Positions 45,617 through 54,904 of a stretch of 64,000 nt of DNA are shown piece by piece. The notes below the pieces were generated by a model. That model was not told the DNA's origin. It ran no database searches and saw only the letters and a list, made by a program, of their open reading frames with translations. This stretch comes from Microcoleus sp. FACHB-68 (GTDB lineage: Bacteria > Cyanobacteriota > Cyanobacteriia > Cyanobacteriales > Oscillatoriaceae). How positions within the stretch are numbered: position 1 is the first letter of the stretch; each line of letters starts with the position of its first letter. The stretch is taken from contig NZ_JACJOT010000008.1 of the NCBI RefSeq assembly GCF_014695715.1, forward strand, positions 930,001-994,000, read 5' to 3'. The position numbers were made by a program, and so were the translations under genes.

Positions 45617-46167
45617 GTTTACGGCTCCTCACGGGTGGCAGGCGTTCAATAGAAAGTTAACGAATCTTATAATAGAGCTTTTGCAGCAAATTGAGTTAAG
45701 TTCAGCCACAAAGATGTTTGCTCAGGTTAGAAGTGATATCAGGTTATTTGTTTTTTAGTAGGTTTGGTGCCGGCCTTCCCTTAACCTAAATGGTTCATAT
45801 CATATCTAATGAGGCATCATTTAGACCAGACCTCAAATCACTTTAACGGGTTCCTATTTATAATTTAAAGTTCTCATCACAGCCGAGAATGAGATGCCAT
45901 CGCACGCAAAGCTCGTTCCTGAGAACACCCAAAAATATCGGCTTGAACTTTTCCTCGCACACCACCGGCATCCTTATCCAAATTTTGAACAACTGCTACG
46001 CCAAGTAAATATCTTGCTGGTTCACCCACTTTTAAGCCTGCCGGCGTTCCATTGGCGCACTCACAGAACTGCGACGCTATCTGCTGCCGGCGCAAAGGTA
46101 GATTTCTGACTGAATCCACCGGCAGCGCCAGGGTTGCCGGTTCAAACCTTAATATCACCCCCTCTTC
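45617..46167. other. Intergenic stretch with competing open frames
   Basis: A reverse 93-codon frame (45877-46158) and a forward 71-codon frame (45894-46109) overlap. Neither has a ribosome binding site or a composition I trust. I treat the stretch as non-coding or decayed. Confidence 0.35.
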
Positions 46168-46370
46168 CCATGCCCCATGCCCATACCTTTAGGTTGGCGC
46201 AGCCTTGCCCCATGCCCTATGCCCCATGTCCCATCACCCCCTCTTCCCATGCCCAATGCCCATACCTTTAGGTTGGCGCAGCCTTGCCCCATGCCCATAC
46301 CTTTAGGTTGGCGCAGCCTTGCCCCATGCCCCATGCCCCATGCCCCATGCCCAATGCCCCATGCCCCATT
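46168..46370. repeat. Heptamer array with three embedded ~30-bp modules
   Basis: CCCCATG/CCCAATG heptamers are interspersed with three copies of a module containing CATACCTTTAGG, TTGGCGCAGCC and TTGCCCC (about 46181-46210, 46260-46290 and 46295-46325). The same module, in reverse orientation and with small changes, occurs at 56950-57005 between nrtB and nrtC. Confidence 0.85.
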
Positions 46371-46439
46371 CAGCCATTTTCAAAAAAAGTGTTTGACAAC
46401 GCTGAGAAATGTGTGCATAATAAATCTTGGCGAAAAAAA

Positions 46440-46513
46440 GGGACTGTAGTTCAATTGGTTAGAGCACCGCCCTGTCACGGCGGAAGTTGCGGGTTCGAGC
46501 CCCGTCAGTCCCG
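46440..46513 (+). tRNA. tRNA-Asp (GTC anticodon)
   Basis: The 74-nt cloverleaf is complete. The acceptor stem is GGGACTG / CAGTCCC, with a D-arm GTTCAATTGGTTAGAGC. The anticodon stem is CCGCC / GGCGG with loop CTGTCAC, giving anticodon GTC. The T-arm is GCGGGTTCGAGCCCCGT, and the discriminator base is G. CCA is not encoded. It lies just upstream of gltX. Confidence 0.97.
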
Positions 46514-46636
46514 TTCTGGTAAGCTTGGTATCAAGACGCTTCATAATAGTGTCTTGAATTTAGAGAGAAGTAGAAAGGCCATTCTATACTTAATTTTGGC
46601 CGGCCTACTTGAATCTAGCGTTTAAGAGAGATTGCT

Positions 46637-48574
46637 GTGACTGTTAGAGTTCGTCTTGCCCCAAGCCCAACCGGCAACTTACATATCGGAACAGCCAGAA
46701 CGGCTGTGTTTAACTGGCTATACGCCCGTCACAACGGCGGCCAATTCATCTTGCGCGTAGAAGATACCGATCTCGAACGCTCACGCCCCGAATACACCGA
46801 GAATATCCTAGAAGGTCTCACCTGGCTGGGGCTGAACTGGGATGCGGGGCCATTTTTTCAATCGCAGCGCCTCGACTACTACCGGCAGATGATCCAGACC
46901 CTTCTGGATAAAGGGCTAGCCTACCGCTGCTACTGCACAGAAGAAGAACTGACTCAAATGCGGGAAGCGCAAAAAGCCAACAAAGAAGCCCCCCGCTATG
47001 ACAACCGGCACCGGAACCTAACCCAGGAAGAACGGGACGCCTTTGAAGCCGAAGGACGCACCTCAGTCATTCGCTTTAAAATCGACGATGACCGGCAAAT
47101 CATCTGGAATGACTTAGTACGGGATGAAGTCAGCTGGCGAGGCAGCGATCTCGGCGGCGACATGGTGATCGCCCGCGCCTCCACTAAAGACGACATCGGC
47201 CAACCCCTGTACAACCTGGCAGTCGTCGTGGATGACATTGATATGCGAATCACCCACGTCATCCGAGGCGAAGATCACATCGGCAACACGCCAAAACAAA
47301 TCTTGCTCTACGAAGCGTTTGAGGCAAAAATCCCAGAATTTGCCCACACGCCGCTGATTCTCAATCAATCTGGCCAAAAGCTATCGAAGCGCGACGGCGT
47401 TACCTCAATTTCTGACTTTAAGCAGATGGGTTATACGGCTGAAGCGCTGGTCAATTACATGACCTTGCTGGGCTGGTCATCCCCCGATAATGAAGAGATA
47501 TTCACCCTAGCGCCGGCAGCAGAAAAGTTTAGCTTTGACCGCGTGAATAAAGCCGGTGCTAAGTTTGACTGGGACAAACTCAACTCTCTCAACCGGCACT
47601 ACATCCAAGCGATGCCGGTGCCCCAGCTAACTGATTTGCTGATTCCCTACTGGCAAGAAGCCGGGTATCAATTCGATCCCATCGGCGAACGCGCTTGGCT
47701 AGAACAGCTCACCGCCCTCATTGGCCCAAGCTTCAACCGGCTTGATGAAGCAGTGGCGATGAGCCGAGTATTCTTTGTCCAAGGGATAGAATTCCATGAG
47801 GAAGCAGCCGACCAACTCCAGCAACCAGACGCCCCCAAAGTTTTACAAGCGATTCTGGCTATATTAGACAGCCCGCAGCCCCTCACCGAGTCTGACGCCC
47901 AAGATGCGATCAAAAAGGTGACAAAAGAGCAAAATGTAAAAAAGGGGATGCTGATGCGTTCGCTGCGGGCGGCACTCACCGGCGAAGTGCACGGGCCAGA
48001 TTTGATACAATCTTGGCTGCTGCTTCATCAGCGCTCTTGGGATAAAACCCGCTTGCAAAGTGTCTTAGGTGTGAATGACCCACAGGAGGGTGCCATGACC
48101 GAACTACCAACTCCAGAGCAACCAATCGATGAGACGCCGTCTGCAACGTCTTTGCCAGATCCAGCAGTTGCCGGCATGGTGACTGAACCCCCACCCCCTG
48201 ATGCCTGGGTTGAACAGGAAACACCGGCACCCGTCCCAACTGAAGACCAGTTTCAGCAGATTAGGGATCAAGTTCTCTCAACTTTGTCGGATTTGCCGAC
48301 TTCCGTGACTGAGTTTTTCGCACAGAATAAAAAGCTGATCAACTCCTTCGGTCTGATCATCGGTGTGTTGCTCGGCTTGAGAGTGCTTCAGGCACTGTTG
48401 GATGTGTTCAACAGTATCCCGCTCCTGGGTGGAATTTTTGAAGTGGTTGGCATGGGATACTCTGGTTGGTTTATTTACCGCTATTTGTTGCAAGCCTCTC
48501 ACCGCCAAGAACTCACCCAACAAATTCAATCAATCAAAGAACAAATTGCCGGTAAACATTCCGCCAATCAATAA
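46637..48574 (+). CDS. gltX: Glutamyl-tRNA synthetase with C-terminal CAAD membrane domain
   Basis: The class I synthetase charges tRNA-Glu, which feeds both translation and tetrapyrrole (chlorophyll, haem) synthesis. [14 protein letters not shown] (HIGH motif at 16-19) and KLSKRDG (KMSKS motif at 248) are present. The normal enzyme ends near residue 480. A Pro/Glu-rich linker then leads to a ~110-residue CAAD domain with two membrane helices (about 568-590 and 595-620: [31 protein letters not shown]) and a charged end. CAAD domains in cyanobacteria anchor some synthetases to thylakoid membranes. The start codon is GTG at 46637. tRNA-Asp lies directly upstream. Confidence 0.95.
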   Translation: MTVRVRLAPSPTGNLHIGTARTAVFNWLYARHNGGQFILRVEDTDLERSRPEYTENILEGLTWLGLNWDAGPFFQSQRLDYYRQMIQTLLDKGLAYRCYCTEEELTQMREAQKANKEAPRYDNRHRNLTQEERDAFEAEGRTSVIRFKIDDDRQIIWNDLVRDEVSWRGSDLGGDMVIARASTKDDIGQPLYNLAVVVDDIDMRITHVIRGEDHIGNTPKQILLYEAFEAKIPEFAHTPLILNQSGQKLSKRDGVTSISDFKQMGYTAEALVNYMTLLGWSSPDNEEIFTLAPAAEKFSFDRVNKAGAKFDWDKLNSLNRHYIQAMPVPQLTDLLIPYWQEAGYQFDPIGERAWLEQLTALIGPSFNRLDEAVAMSRVFFVQGIEFHEEAADQLQQPDAPKVLQAILAILDSPQPLTESDAQDAIKKVTKEQNVKKGMLMRSLRAALTGEVHGPDLIQSWLLLHQRSWDKTRLQSVLGVNDPQEGAMTELPTPEQPIDETPSATSLPDPAVAGMVTEPPPPDAWVEQETPAPVPTEDQFQQIRDQVLSTLSDLPTSVTEFFAQNKKLINSFGLIIGVLLGLRVLQALLDVFNSIPLLGGIFEVVGMGYSGWFIYRYLLQASHRQELTQQIQSIKEQIAGKHSANQ

Positions 48575-48593
48575 CCCTTGAAGCTTAAACGTC

Positions 48594-48612
48594 GGGCCGG
48601 CAGTGCCGGCCC
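48594..48612 (+). terminator. GC-rich hairpin after gltX
   Basis: GGGCCGGCA and TGCCGGCCC form a 9-bp perfect inverted repeat around one base, 20 bases beyond the gltX stop. There is no T-tract, so termination is uncertain. It is also an example of the TGCCGGCA palindrome that is common in this genome. Confidence 0.45.
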
Positions 48613-48847
48613 TGCTAATGAAGATTCAGGGGAAAATCGGGAAAGTGCGAACTTGAGTTCAGTTGCCGCCGGCAGAAACTCCCTAGGGGCACTTTTAACG
48701 AATTTTGTGTTAAAGTTGCCGGGAATAGGTCAAAGTTCCTAACTCAAAAGGTTTTAATTTTTAAGATGCCGGCGGTTTAGTTCTTATTTAAAATCTAAAC
48801 CTAAAATGCTAAAACCTCTGATTTCCAAAGCGCAATAGACAATCGCA

Positions 48848-49378
48848 ATGCACAACAGAGGGCTATATAAACGCTCGAAATGGTTGAAGGTGTGCGGCTG
48901 GACATCTGCCGTGGCGGTTTCGGTTGTAGCGATTGGATTCTGGAACCACTCGGATTTGCGAGCACAGCCGGCTTCGGTGCCTTTATTTGAAACGATTACC
49001 CTCAGCCCTAAGTTTAAACCCGACCCAAAAGCCATTAGCGGCATTAGTGGCGGATCAATCCCCGCAGAAGGGATTGCCGGTCGCAAAGAAACAGCCAATG
49101 GCCCTTGCGTTGGTTTTCTAGACAAAGAACCTGACCACGTCCTGACGTTGACTGCTTTTTTTAACTATCTCAGCATTCAAGTTGAAAGCACTACAGACAC
49201 AACCCTTTTGATACGCGGCCCTGGGGGAAGTTGGTGCAATGATGACTCACCCGGCAGAAGTAAAAATCCAGGGATTGCCGGCCAGTGGCTCGAAGGAACT
49301 TACCAAGTTTGGATCGGTTCCTACGAGCCAAATAAATACCACCCCTACGTCATAAAAATTACCACAGAGGTCAATTGA
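48848..49378 (+). CDS. Exported protein of unknown function
   Basis: A 176-residue protein with a basic N-terminus and one hydrophobic segment (residues ~17-32, VCGWTSAVAVSVVAIGF), ending near LRAQP as a likely cleaved signal. The mature part is beta-rich with GPCVGFLDKEPDHVLTL, TTDTTLLIRGPGGSWCNDDS and WLEGTYQVWIGSY. This order of strands is reminiscent of the pre-peptidase C-terminal (PPC) beta fold of secreted proteins, though I cannot be sure. Two cysteines could form a disulfide. It ends at the right end of an IS200/IS605-type remnant. Confidence 0.7.
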   Translation: MHNRGLYKRSKWLKVCGWTSAVAVSVVAIGFWNHSDLRAQPASVPLFETITLSPKFKPDPKAISGISGGSIPAEGIAGRKETANGPCVGFLDKEPDHVLTLTAFFNYLSIQVESTTDTTLLIRGPGGSWCNDDSPGRSKNPGIAGQWLEGTYQVWIGSYEPNKYHPYVIKITTEVN

Positions 49379-49640
49379 CATCCTCCCCGTCTGAATAACG
49401 GAGATTTCCTCAACCCTGCCGTGAGGTTTTATTCTTCAGCGACTCAAATGAGCTTGAGCCGATGCAAATGCCTTCTTCGCTTTCAGCCATCCGATGAATA
49501 GAACTGAAGAGCGAAGTTAAGCCTTTGCGCTCTGTGCCCATACAAGTGCGAAATTTTAGCCTTCACCCTTCACACCTGTACAGGCATGGCAGTGATAGGC
49601 TTCACCCTTCTAGCGCGAAGAATCTTCAGGTAGATGCCGG
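49376..49640 (-). mobile_element. IS200/IS605-type right-end remnant
   Basis: Read on the reverse strand, this stretch ends GGGGAGGATGTCAA, the same terminus as the TnpB element at 19.3-20.3 kb. A segment with CTCACGGCAGGG and GAAATCTCCGTTATTCAGACG lies just before it, which fits an IS200/IS605-type right-end hairpin region. No intact tnpB frame remains. The inner limit at about 49640 is approximate. The exported-protein stop codon abuts the element end. Confidence 0.55.
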
Positions 49641-49659
49641 TCAACGCAGTAAAGTAGCT

Positions 49660-50262
49660 TCAGAACTCCTCTAGCAACCCTCTCAGACGAGCGATCTCAG
49701 GATCAATTTCTTCTGGAGGCGGTTCAGGAGCCACGGGTTTTGGCGGGGGTTCTGGCAGCGAGGTTAGGTCAGCAACAGACGACTGACTGACTTGCAAAGC
49801 TAACTGCATCATCTGCTGGCTGAGTTGATGTAATTGGCGTTCCAGAGTTTCCAGCCGGCCCGATTCTTTGGCCATTACCCGCTGCTCTAAAGCGGCAAGT
49901 TGGCGTTGCACCTCAGCTACTTGTTGTTCCGTCTGACCGGCAGCCGGCTTAGGCTGCTGAGGTTCAAATACCGGCACAGGGCCGGCAGATGGTTTAGCCG
50001 ATCCCCGTTTCTCAAACTCAGCAAATTGACGCTGGAGATCCGCGATTTGCTGTTCGATTTCCCCAATTTTTGGGCTGGGCCTTAAAGATTCAGGGACGCA
50101 CAAAAATTGCCACAGAGCTTCTTTACAGAGGTCGCTGAAAGTCTTGTGCGGTTGTTTGGCCAACTCGGTTTCAATCACCGTCAACAAGGTTTGGTCAGCA
50201 ACCTCTTGGTTGAACGTGACCGATTTATTTGTCTTATTTGACCTCTGGAACATCAGGTTCAA
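49660..50262 (-). CDS. ParR-like partner: N-terminal ribbon-helix-helix, coiled-coil tail
   Basis: A 200-residue protein encoded directly after the actin-like gene with a 4-base overlap (ATGA). Residues ~12-60 (KSVTFNQEVADQTLLTVIETE, KTFSDLCKEALWQFLCV) fit a ribbon-helix-helix DNA-binding domain as in ParR. Then come two Gln-rich coiled-coil stretches (IEQQIADLQRQFAEFEKR and a second at ~112-160) separated by Pro-rich linkers, and a conserved-looking acidic end EIARLRGLLEEF. ParR proteins bind centromere repeats with the RHH and contact the ParM filament with the C-terminus; that role is inferred here. Confidence 0.6.
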   Translation of the reverse strand: MNLMFQRSNKTNKSVTFNQEVADQTLLTVIETELAKQPHKTFSDLCKEALWQFLCVPESLRPSPKIGEIEQQIADLQRQFAEFEKRGSAKPSAGPVPVFEPQQPKPAAGQTEQQVAEVQRQLAALEQRVMAKESGRLETLERQLHQLSQQMMQLALQVSQSSVADLTSLPEPPPKPVAPEPPPEEIDPEIARLRGLLEEF

Positions 50263-51416
50263 GCCTTATTATTGGCGCGAGCAGGGAATGTCGCTAACTG
50301 TGCTTCTCCATAAATATACTGTCCCAAGGCATTCGCTTGTCGAGATGGCGAGGCTAAATGGGCTTCGATCCGGGCGTCTTTGAGCAACAGTTGCATATCA
50401 TCCCAGAAGAATTCTCCGCCCCCACCAGTCAGAATCACCGCTTTCACGCGCTCTGGCAGCCATGCCAGCACACGCGCGCACATTTCACGGGAAAAACTTT
50501 CTTTCAGGTTAGGCAAAATATCATCAAGGTTGGTCGGTTTCGTTGCCCCTCTTGGCCGGTAGAACCGATCACCTTTGGCCCGGTTGACTGCCTCGATCAG
50601 AGACAGAGACTGGGGATCTGAGCCTTCAATCTGAGCGGCGACTTGTTTGTAAAACTCAGTCATGGCGAAGGGTTCGCTCTTAGATGCAGCTCGTGCGAAC
50701 CGGAAACTATCGACCATTAAACAATCGGTCGTTTGATGTCCAATGTCTATAATGGCCACCGGCACTTTTGATAGATCTGTCGTTGCCGGCTTTTTCGATT
50801 CGCCTTCACACCAAATGAGGCTGCCATACCCTTCGGGCATCACCCACACCTTGGTAATATTTATTGACATCTGCTCGCCCCGGAAGCTCATTGTGTGAGG
50901 GCCGGTTAGCAAGTTAACAAGCTTTTCTTTCTCACGCTCAAACTCTTCTTGGGCGTAGTAAGGCAGGCTGATCACGACGGACAGATCGTCCTTATCCTTG
51001 AGCTTGTCGCTAAAGTAACCGATACAAGTTAAGACTTTGGGCAGGGCATCTTCAGTCTTAGATTGCTTTTCTTGGGTGGCGCTAGAGTAAAGATTCGCTC
51101 CAAAGTCGGCTGCCAGTTGCCCAAGGGCGTACCCACTTCCCTGGTACTCTACCCACAAATCCAGTAGAGGATCGGTGGTGCGAGCTTCAAAGATGCCTCC
51201 ACGCAGCTCTTGCACCGGCTTCTCGACAATATTAGCCGGGATGAAAATGACACTATCAGGCTCGCGGCTGACGCAGGTTTTTGTAGATGTTCGGCCCAGA
51301 TCAACGCTCAGAATCGATTTGTTGACAAAACTAGAGGTTGGCTTGGCATTATTCAACGAAGTCGTCGTTGACTTCGGCGCATTCATCGGGGTAGCAGCGT
51401 TTGGTTGGCTATTCAT
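50259..51416 (-). CDS. ParM/StbA-type actin-like ATPase
   Basis: A 385-residue actin/Hsp70-fold ATPase. Phosphate 1 motif is SVDLGRTSTKT, phosphate 2 is VAIIDIGHQTTD, and the adenosine motif is ILTGGGGEFF. I place the start at the ATG at 51416, six bases after AGGAG. The N-terminus has a ~35-residue Asn/Thr/Pro-rich extension. Such proteins form filaments that segregate plasmids, or position other cargo. It overlaps its RHH/coiled-coil partner by 4 bases, so they form a two-gene operon. No rep gene or partition repeats are obvious nearby, so it may be a chromosomal derivative. Confidence 0.85.
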   Translation of the reverse strand: MNSQPNAATPMNAPKSTTTSLNNAKPTSSFVNKSILSVDLGRTSTKTCVSREPDSVIFIPANIVEKPVQELRGGIFEARTTDPLLDLWVEYQGSGYALGQLAADFGANLYSSATQEKQSKTEDALPKVLTCIGYFSDKLKDKDDLSVVISLPYYAQEEFEREKEKLVNLLTGPHTMSFRGEQMSINITKVWVMPEGYGSLIWCEGESKKPATTDLSKVPVAIIDIGHQTTDCLMVDSFRFARAASKSEPFAMTEFYKQVAAQIEGSDPQSLSLIEAVNRAKGDRFYRPRGATKPTNLDDILPNLKESFSREMCARVLAWLPERVKAVILTGGGGEFFWDDMQLLLKDARIEAHLASPSRQANALGQYIYGEAQLATFPARANNKA

Positions 51417-52220
51417 TAGAACTCCTAATCTCACTTAGCCTCAAAATTATCATGTCCCATCCCCCTATTTGGGAAGAGATGAAGACTAAGATATGTTCTG
51501 ACATTTGATCCGTTAATCGGGTTTATCTCAAACAGATTGTGCTTGGCCTCAACTGCCAGTGCAGTGCCACCGGCAACAGAGAGTTTGAAGGTGTTACAAG
51601 ACGCTTGAGTTTCTCTGGGTATTGCTGCCGGTGCCATCCAGTGCTATCACTATCCCCCGATCAGGCTCGTAGATGCTTTGCATCTGTCCCTGTTCGGATT
51701 GACCCAACAGCCATGCCGGCACCCGCACTCAACATCAGGTGCTGGCCATTAATTCACTTTGCCGTCTTGAAGGCGTCCAGTTAGCTTATGGCATCATTGC
51801 ACCCTTGGGAAGTCAGTCTTGCCCTTGTTCTTCAACCTTTTAAGTCTAAATGGACACGGTTCACCCTCAAGCACCCAAACCCTTAAAGCCGCACCGATAG
51901 CAATATCCATTGAACTTTAAAACGCTCACGCTTCCTACATAAATTTTTCCCAGTTAATAAAATTTTTTGTTAAATTTTGTAAACATCCATATTTAGAAAT
52001 ATAGCTAAACTTCTACTACATCAATAGTTTTTAAATGGCTGAGATTTTTTTTAAACAACATCTAAGTTCTGTCCTAGCTATTTATCTTTAAAGTAACTTA
52101 CGAGTTTAAGGCTTTTTGTCATCAGTCGATGCCAAACTTATTGAATTTTAGACGATTAATAAACTCAGGCTTCTCAGACTTTTTAACTTAAAAGCACAAA
52201 TGAGTTTGAGACGGAACTGT
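51417..52220. other. Gene-free stretch upstream of the ParM-like operon
   Basis: No gene or iteron array could be seen. A small hairpin AGATGC / GCATCT lies around 51670. The half nearer 52220 is AT-rich (51900-52200). The operon promoter and any partition site should lie here, but I cannot point to them. Confidence 0.4.
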
Positions 52221-53111
52221 TTAAGGAACCAAAACAGCTAAAGCTTGAGGAATGACGCGGAATTGAGCCGGCGTGTGGGTAGTAATTTCGCCATCAGTAT
52301 TGATGGGGCGAGGTTTGCGAGTAAACACCTCAAATTCAGTGCCGTTGAGGGCGCGAACACCCCGCAAATCAGCATGATTTCCTTGCCGCATTGCCGGCAG
52401 CAAGAGAATCATTTGCCACCAGGATTTAATTTCCAGACTGTATAGATCCAGCCGCCGGTCGTCAATTGTAGCATCCTCAGCAACAGTCATCCCGCCCCCA
52501 TAATAACGCCCGTTACCAACGGCAATTTGAACCGTTTTCACCTTTATTGATTTCCCCTTTAGGCGGATCTCTGCTTTAAAAGGTCGAGATTTCCAAAGCA
52601 CCTTAAGAGCAGTCAAACCATAGGCAAAAACTCCCCACCGGCGCTTCGCTTCTTTGCTCAACTGTTGAGTAATTTGCACGCTTAATCCCAAGCTTGCCAC
52701 ATTAAAAAAGTATTGGCCATTCACCCAACCCAAGTCAATGCGCCGAATTTTGCCGGCAGCAATAATTTGGCAGGCATCGGGTATAGAAGTGGGAATTTCT
52801 AAAGTCCGAGCGAGGTCATTTGCCGTTCCCAAAGGCAAAATTCCCAAAGGTAACTGAGAGTCTATCAATCCCTCTGCGGCTGCATTCAGAGTGCCATCAC
52901 CGCCTCCAATAATGACCAAATCCACTTCACGCCGGTAGCGCCGAATCAGATCGGGAATTTGTTGAGGATGCTCTGCTGATTCCTCTAGGATCTCAACCCC
53001 TAAGTATTGCAACTGCTTAACTGCTTTAGAGATACTTTCATCTCCCTTTCTAGCGCCACGATTGACTAATAGCAGTGCGCGACGCCTATCAGATTGCGAG
53101 TTATCAGTCAT
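52221..53111 (-). CDS. Diacylglycerol/lipid kinase family protein (YegS/DgkB type)
   Basis: A 296-residue kinase of the DAGK catalytic family with IIGGGDGTLNAAAEGL (the GGDGT nucleotide motif at 69-76), LPLGILPLGTANDLART and RIDLGWVNGQYFFNVASLG. These enzymes phosphorylate lipids such as diacylglycerol or sphingoid bases; the lipid here is unknown. The start is the ATG at 53111: it overlaps the upstream gene's stop by 8 bases (ATGACTGA). The frame could be read back to 53171 but only through that gene. It shares a transcript with the PsiE-like gene. Confidence 0.88.
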   Translation of the reverse strand: MTDNSQSDRRRALLLVNRGARKGDESISKAVKQLQYLGVEILEESAEHPQQIPDLIRRYRREVDLVIIGGGDGTLNAAAEGLIDSQLPLGILPLGTANDLARTLEIPTSIPDACQIIAAGKIRRIDLGWVNGQYFFNVASLGLSVQITQQLSKEAKRRWGVFAYGLTALKVLWKSRPFKAEIRLKGKSIKVKTVQIAVGNGRYYGGGMTVAEDATIDDRRLDLYSLEIKSWWQMILLLPAMRQGNHADLRGVRALNGTEFEVFTRKPRPINTDGEITTHTPAQFRVIPQALAVLVP

Positions 53112-53634
53112 ACTTTTTGGCGTTTTGGCTACGAATAATCCAATAACTAATTGAAAGGGAAAAAACTGCAACAGCTAATCCAATAATTTGAATCCCTTCT
53201 ATTTTCTCCAGATCCAAGATGATAATCTTACGAGCGACTGCAATGATAGAAGTAACAATGACTAACTCTACTTGAATAACGTGTTTTTTGAGGTAAGCCG
53301 TAATATTTTCTAGAATTTCTAGGGCAATCAAAACATTCAAAAACAAACCAAAAACTTTAAACAAATCCTTACCGAAATTGTCTGGCGGTGTTGTGAGGAG
53401 TTCTAGAAACAGAAAGAGTCCCAAATTCCAAAGGGAGGCTAAGATAACAATGATCATCCCCACAGAAAGAATTTTGGAGACAACTACTTCCAGGTTTTCT
53501 AGCCCATGCAGGAAGTTTTCATCTTGGCCAGCTCGTCTCAGTTTTTTGTATAGGTTTTTAAATAACCACATTGTTATCAGGTTTGTTGACAGCAAAACCG
53601 TTATGAGGTTCCTTTGAGAAAGCTGTCTTTTCAT
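53104..53634 (-). CDS. PsiE-like membrane protein
   Basis: A 176-residue protein with four hydrophobic segments in the PsiE arrangement: SVGMIIVILASLWNLGLFLF, FGLFLNVLIALEILE, VELVIVTSIIAVARKIIIL and GLAVAVFSLSISYWII. The family is named after a phosphate-starvation-induced E. coli gene and its activity is unknown. I start at the ATG at 53634, with AGAAGGGG nine bases upstream; a later ATG at 53571 has no ribosome binding site. It overlaps the lipid kinase start by 8 bases, so a membrane-lipid context is plausible. Confidence 0.8.
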   Translation of the reverse strand: MKRQLSQRNLITVLLSTNLITMWLFKNLYKKLRRAGQDENFLHGLENLEVVVSKILSVGMIIVILASLWNLGLFLFLELLTTPPDNFGKDLFKVFGLFLNVLIALEILENITAYLKKHVIQVELVIVTSIIAVARKIIILDLEKIEGIQIIGLAVAVFSLSISYWIIRSQNAKKYD

Positions 53635-53888
53635 TGAGGTCGCACCCCTTCTCAAGCAACTTATTAACTAGCTGGGAGAGCATGACTCAAAGAAAGCAAA
53701 AGCAAAAGTTATGCCGGCAGAGACTATCTTACTTTTGAATCAGTCAAGAATGCTCTAGAAGTAGAGAATCAGATAACCTCTAGGAGAGTAGGCTTCTCAT
53801 TTTCGTCCCCCTTCATATTTGCATAATTGCGCTGATAGGGAAAGCCTTTCACCGGCATGACTTGGATTTTAGTGTTTGCCTTGAAAAT

Positions 53889-54752
53889 TCACTCATCCTC
53901 ATCATGAGCGAAGCGGTGATAGAGGAAATCGAGGGCGTGATTGCGGAGTTTGTAGTATTCTGGATCTTCCATAATGCGGGCGCGATCGCGGGGACGCGGA
54001 AAAGGAATCTCTAAAATCTCCCCAATTTTAGCAGCCGGCCCATTCGTCATCATCACCAATCGGTCTGCCAGGAATAGCGCCTCATCAATATCGTGAGTAA
54101 TCATCAACACCGTTGCGCGGTGATCATTCCAAATTTTAAGTAATTCCTCCTGCAACTCTTCTTTGGTAATTGCATCCAGCGCCCCAAAAGGCTCATCTAA
54201 AATCAAGACTTTCGGACGCATTGCCAAAGCACGGGCAATCGAAACCCGTTGCTTCATCCCCCCAGAGATTTGGCTGGGCTTTTTATCCGCCGCTTCTGTT
54301 AAGCCTACCATTGCCAAGTGTTCCCGTGTCATGGCCGCTTTTTCTGCGCCCGATTTGTTGGGGTAAGCCGAGTCAATGGCTAAGTAAACGTTTTCATAGG
54401 CTGTAAGCCAAGGCAACAAAGCGTAATTTTGAAAGACGACCATGCGATCAGGACCCGGTTCGGTGATGCGCGAACCTTGCAATTCCACCTTGCCGCTAGT
54501 GGGTGTGGCGAAACCGGATACCATGTTCAGCAGAGTTGATTTGCCACAGCCAGAGTGACCAATGACGCAAATAAACTCCCCTTCCTTAACGGTGAGATTA
54601 ACGCCGTCAAGCACCGTGAAAGGCCCTTTGGGGGTTTTATAAACTTTAGAAACATCTTCAATGACCAGGAATGTGTCCTTACGGGTTTTTGGAGTAACAG
54701 CCGCCTGTGTCATGGTGCCGGTGTAGGTGAAATTGCGATTTAAAGATGCCAT
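53889..54752 (-). CDS. nrtD: Nitrate ABC transporter ATP-binding protein NrtD
   Basis: A 287-residue ABC ATPase of the nitrate/sulfonate/taurine group. It has Walker A GHSGCGKST, the Q-loop in VVFQNYALLPWLTAYENV, signature SGGMKQRVS and Walker B VLILDEPFGALD. It pairs with NrtC to power nitrate/nitrite import. It is the last gene of the reverse-strand nrtABCD operon, 152 bases after nrtC. AAAGGA lies 12 bases before the ATG at 54752. The intergenic sequence contains GCGC-rich palindromes (about 54810-54845). Confidence 0.92.
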   Translation of the reverse strand: MASLNRNFTYTGTMTQAAVTPKTRKDTFLVIEDVSKVYKTPKGPFTVLDGVNLTVKEGEFICVIGHSGCGKSTLLNMVSGFATPTSGKVELQGSRITEPGPDRMVVFQNYALLPWLTAYENVYLAIDSAYPNKSGAEKAAMTREHLAMVGLTEAADKKPSQISGGMKQRVSIARALAMRPKVLILDEPFGALDAITKEELQEELLKIWNDHRATVLMITHDIDEALFLADRLVMMTNGPAAKIGEILEIPFPRPRDRARIMEDPEYYKLRNHALDFLYHRFAHDEDE

Positions 54753-54904
54753 CGTTTTTGTTTGTCCTTTGTGCTTTATCTTGGGTTTTTTGTTGACAGT
54801 AGGGGCTATAGCTTAGCGGCGCGTCAGCGCTAGCATTCGCGTAAATAGCCTATCGGTTTAAGCAGAAACTTTAGCGCTAGTATTTGCCCCTATACCTAAC
54901 CTAA

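Noticed and set aside
45877-46158. 93-codon reverse frame
   Set aside because: No ribosome binding site, an overlapping open frame on the other strand, unconvincing composition.
46177-46625. Forward frames of 90 and 113 codons
   Set aside because: Heptamer/module repeats read through; the longer one also runs over the tRNA-Asp gene.
51417-52220. Plasmid centromere-like iterons next to the ParM-like operon
   Set aside because: No regularly spaced direct repeat could be seen by eye.
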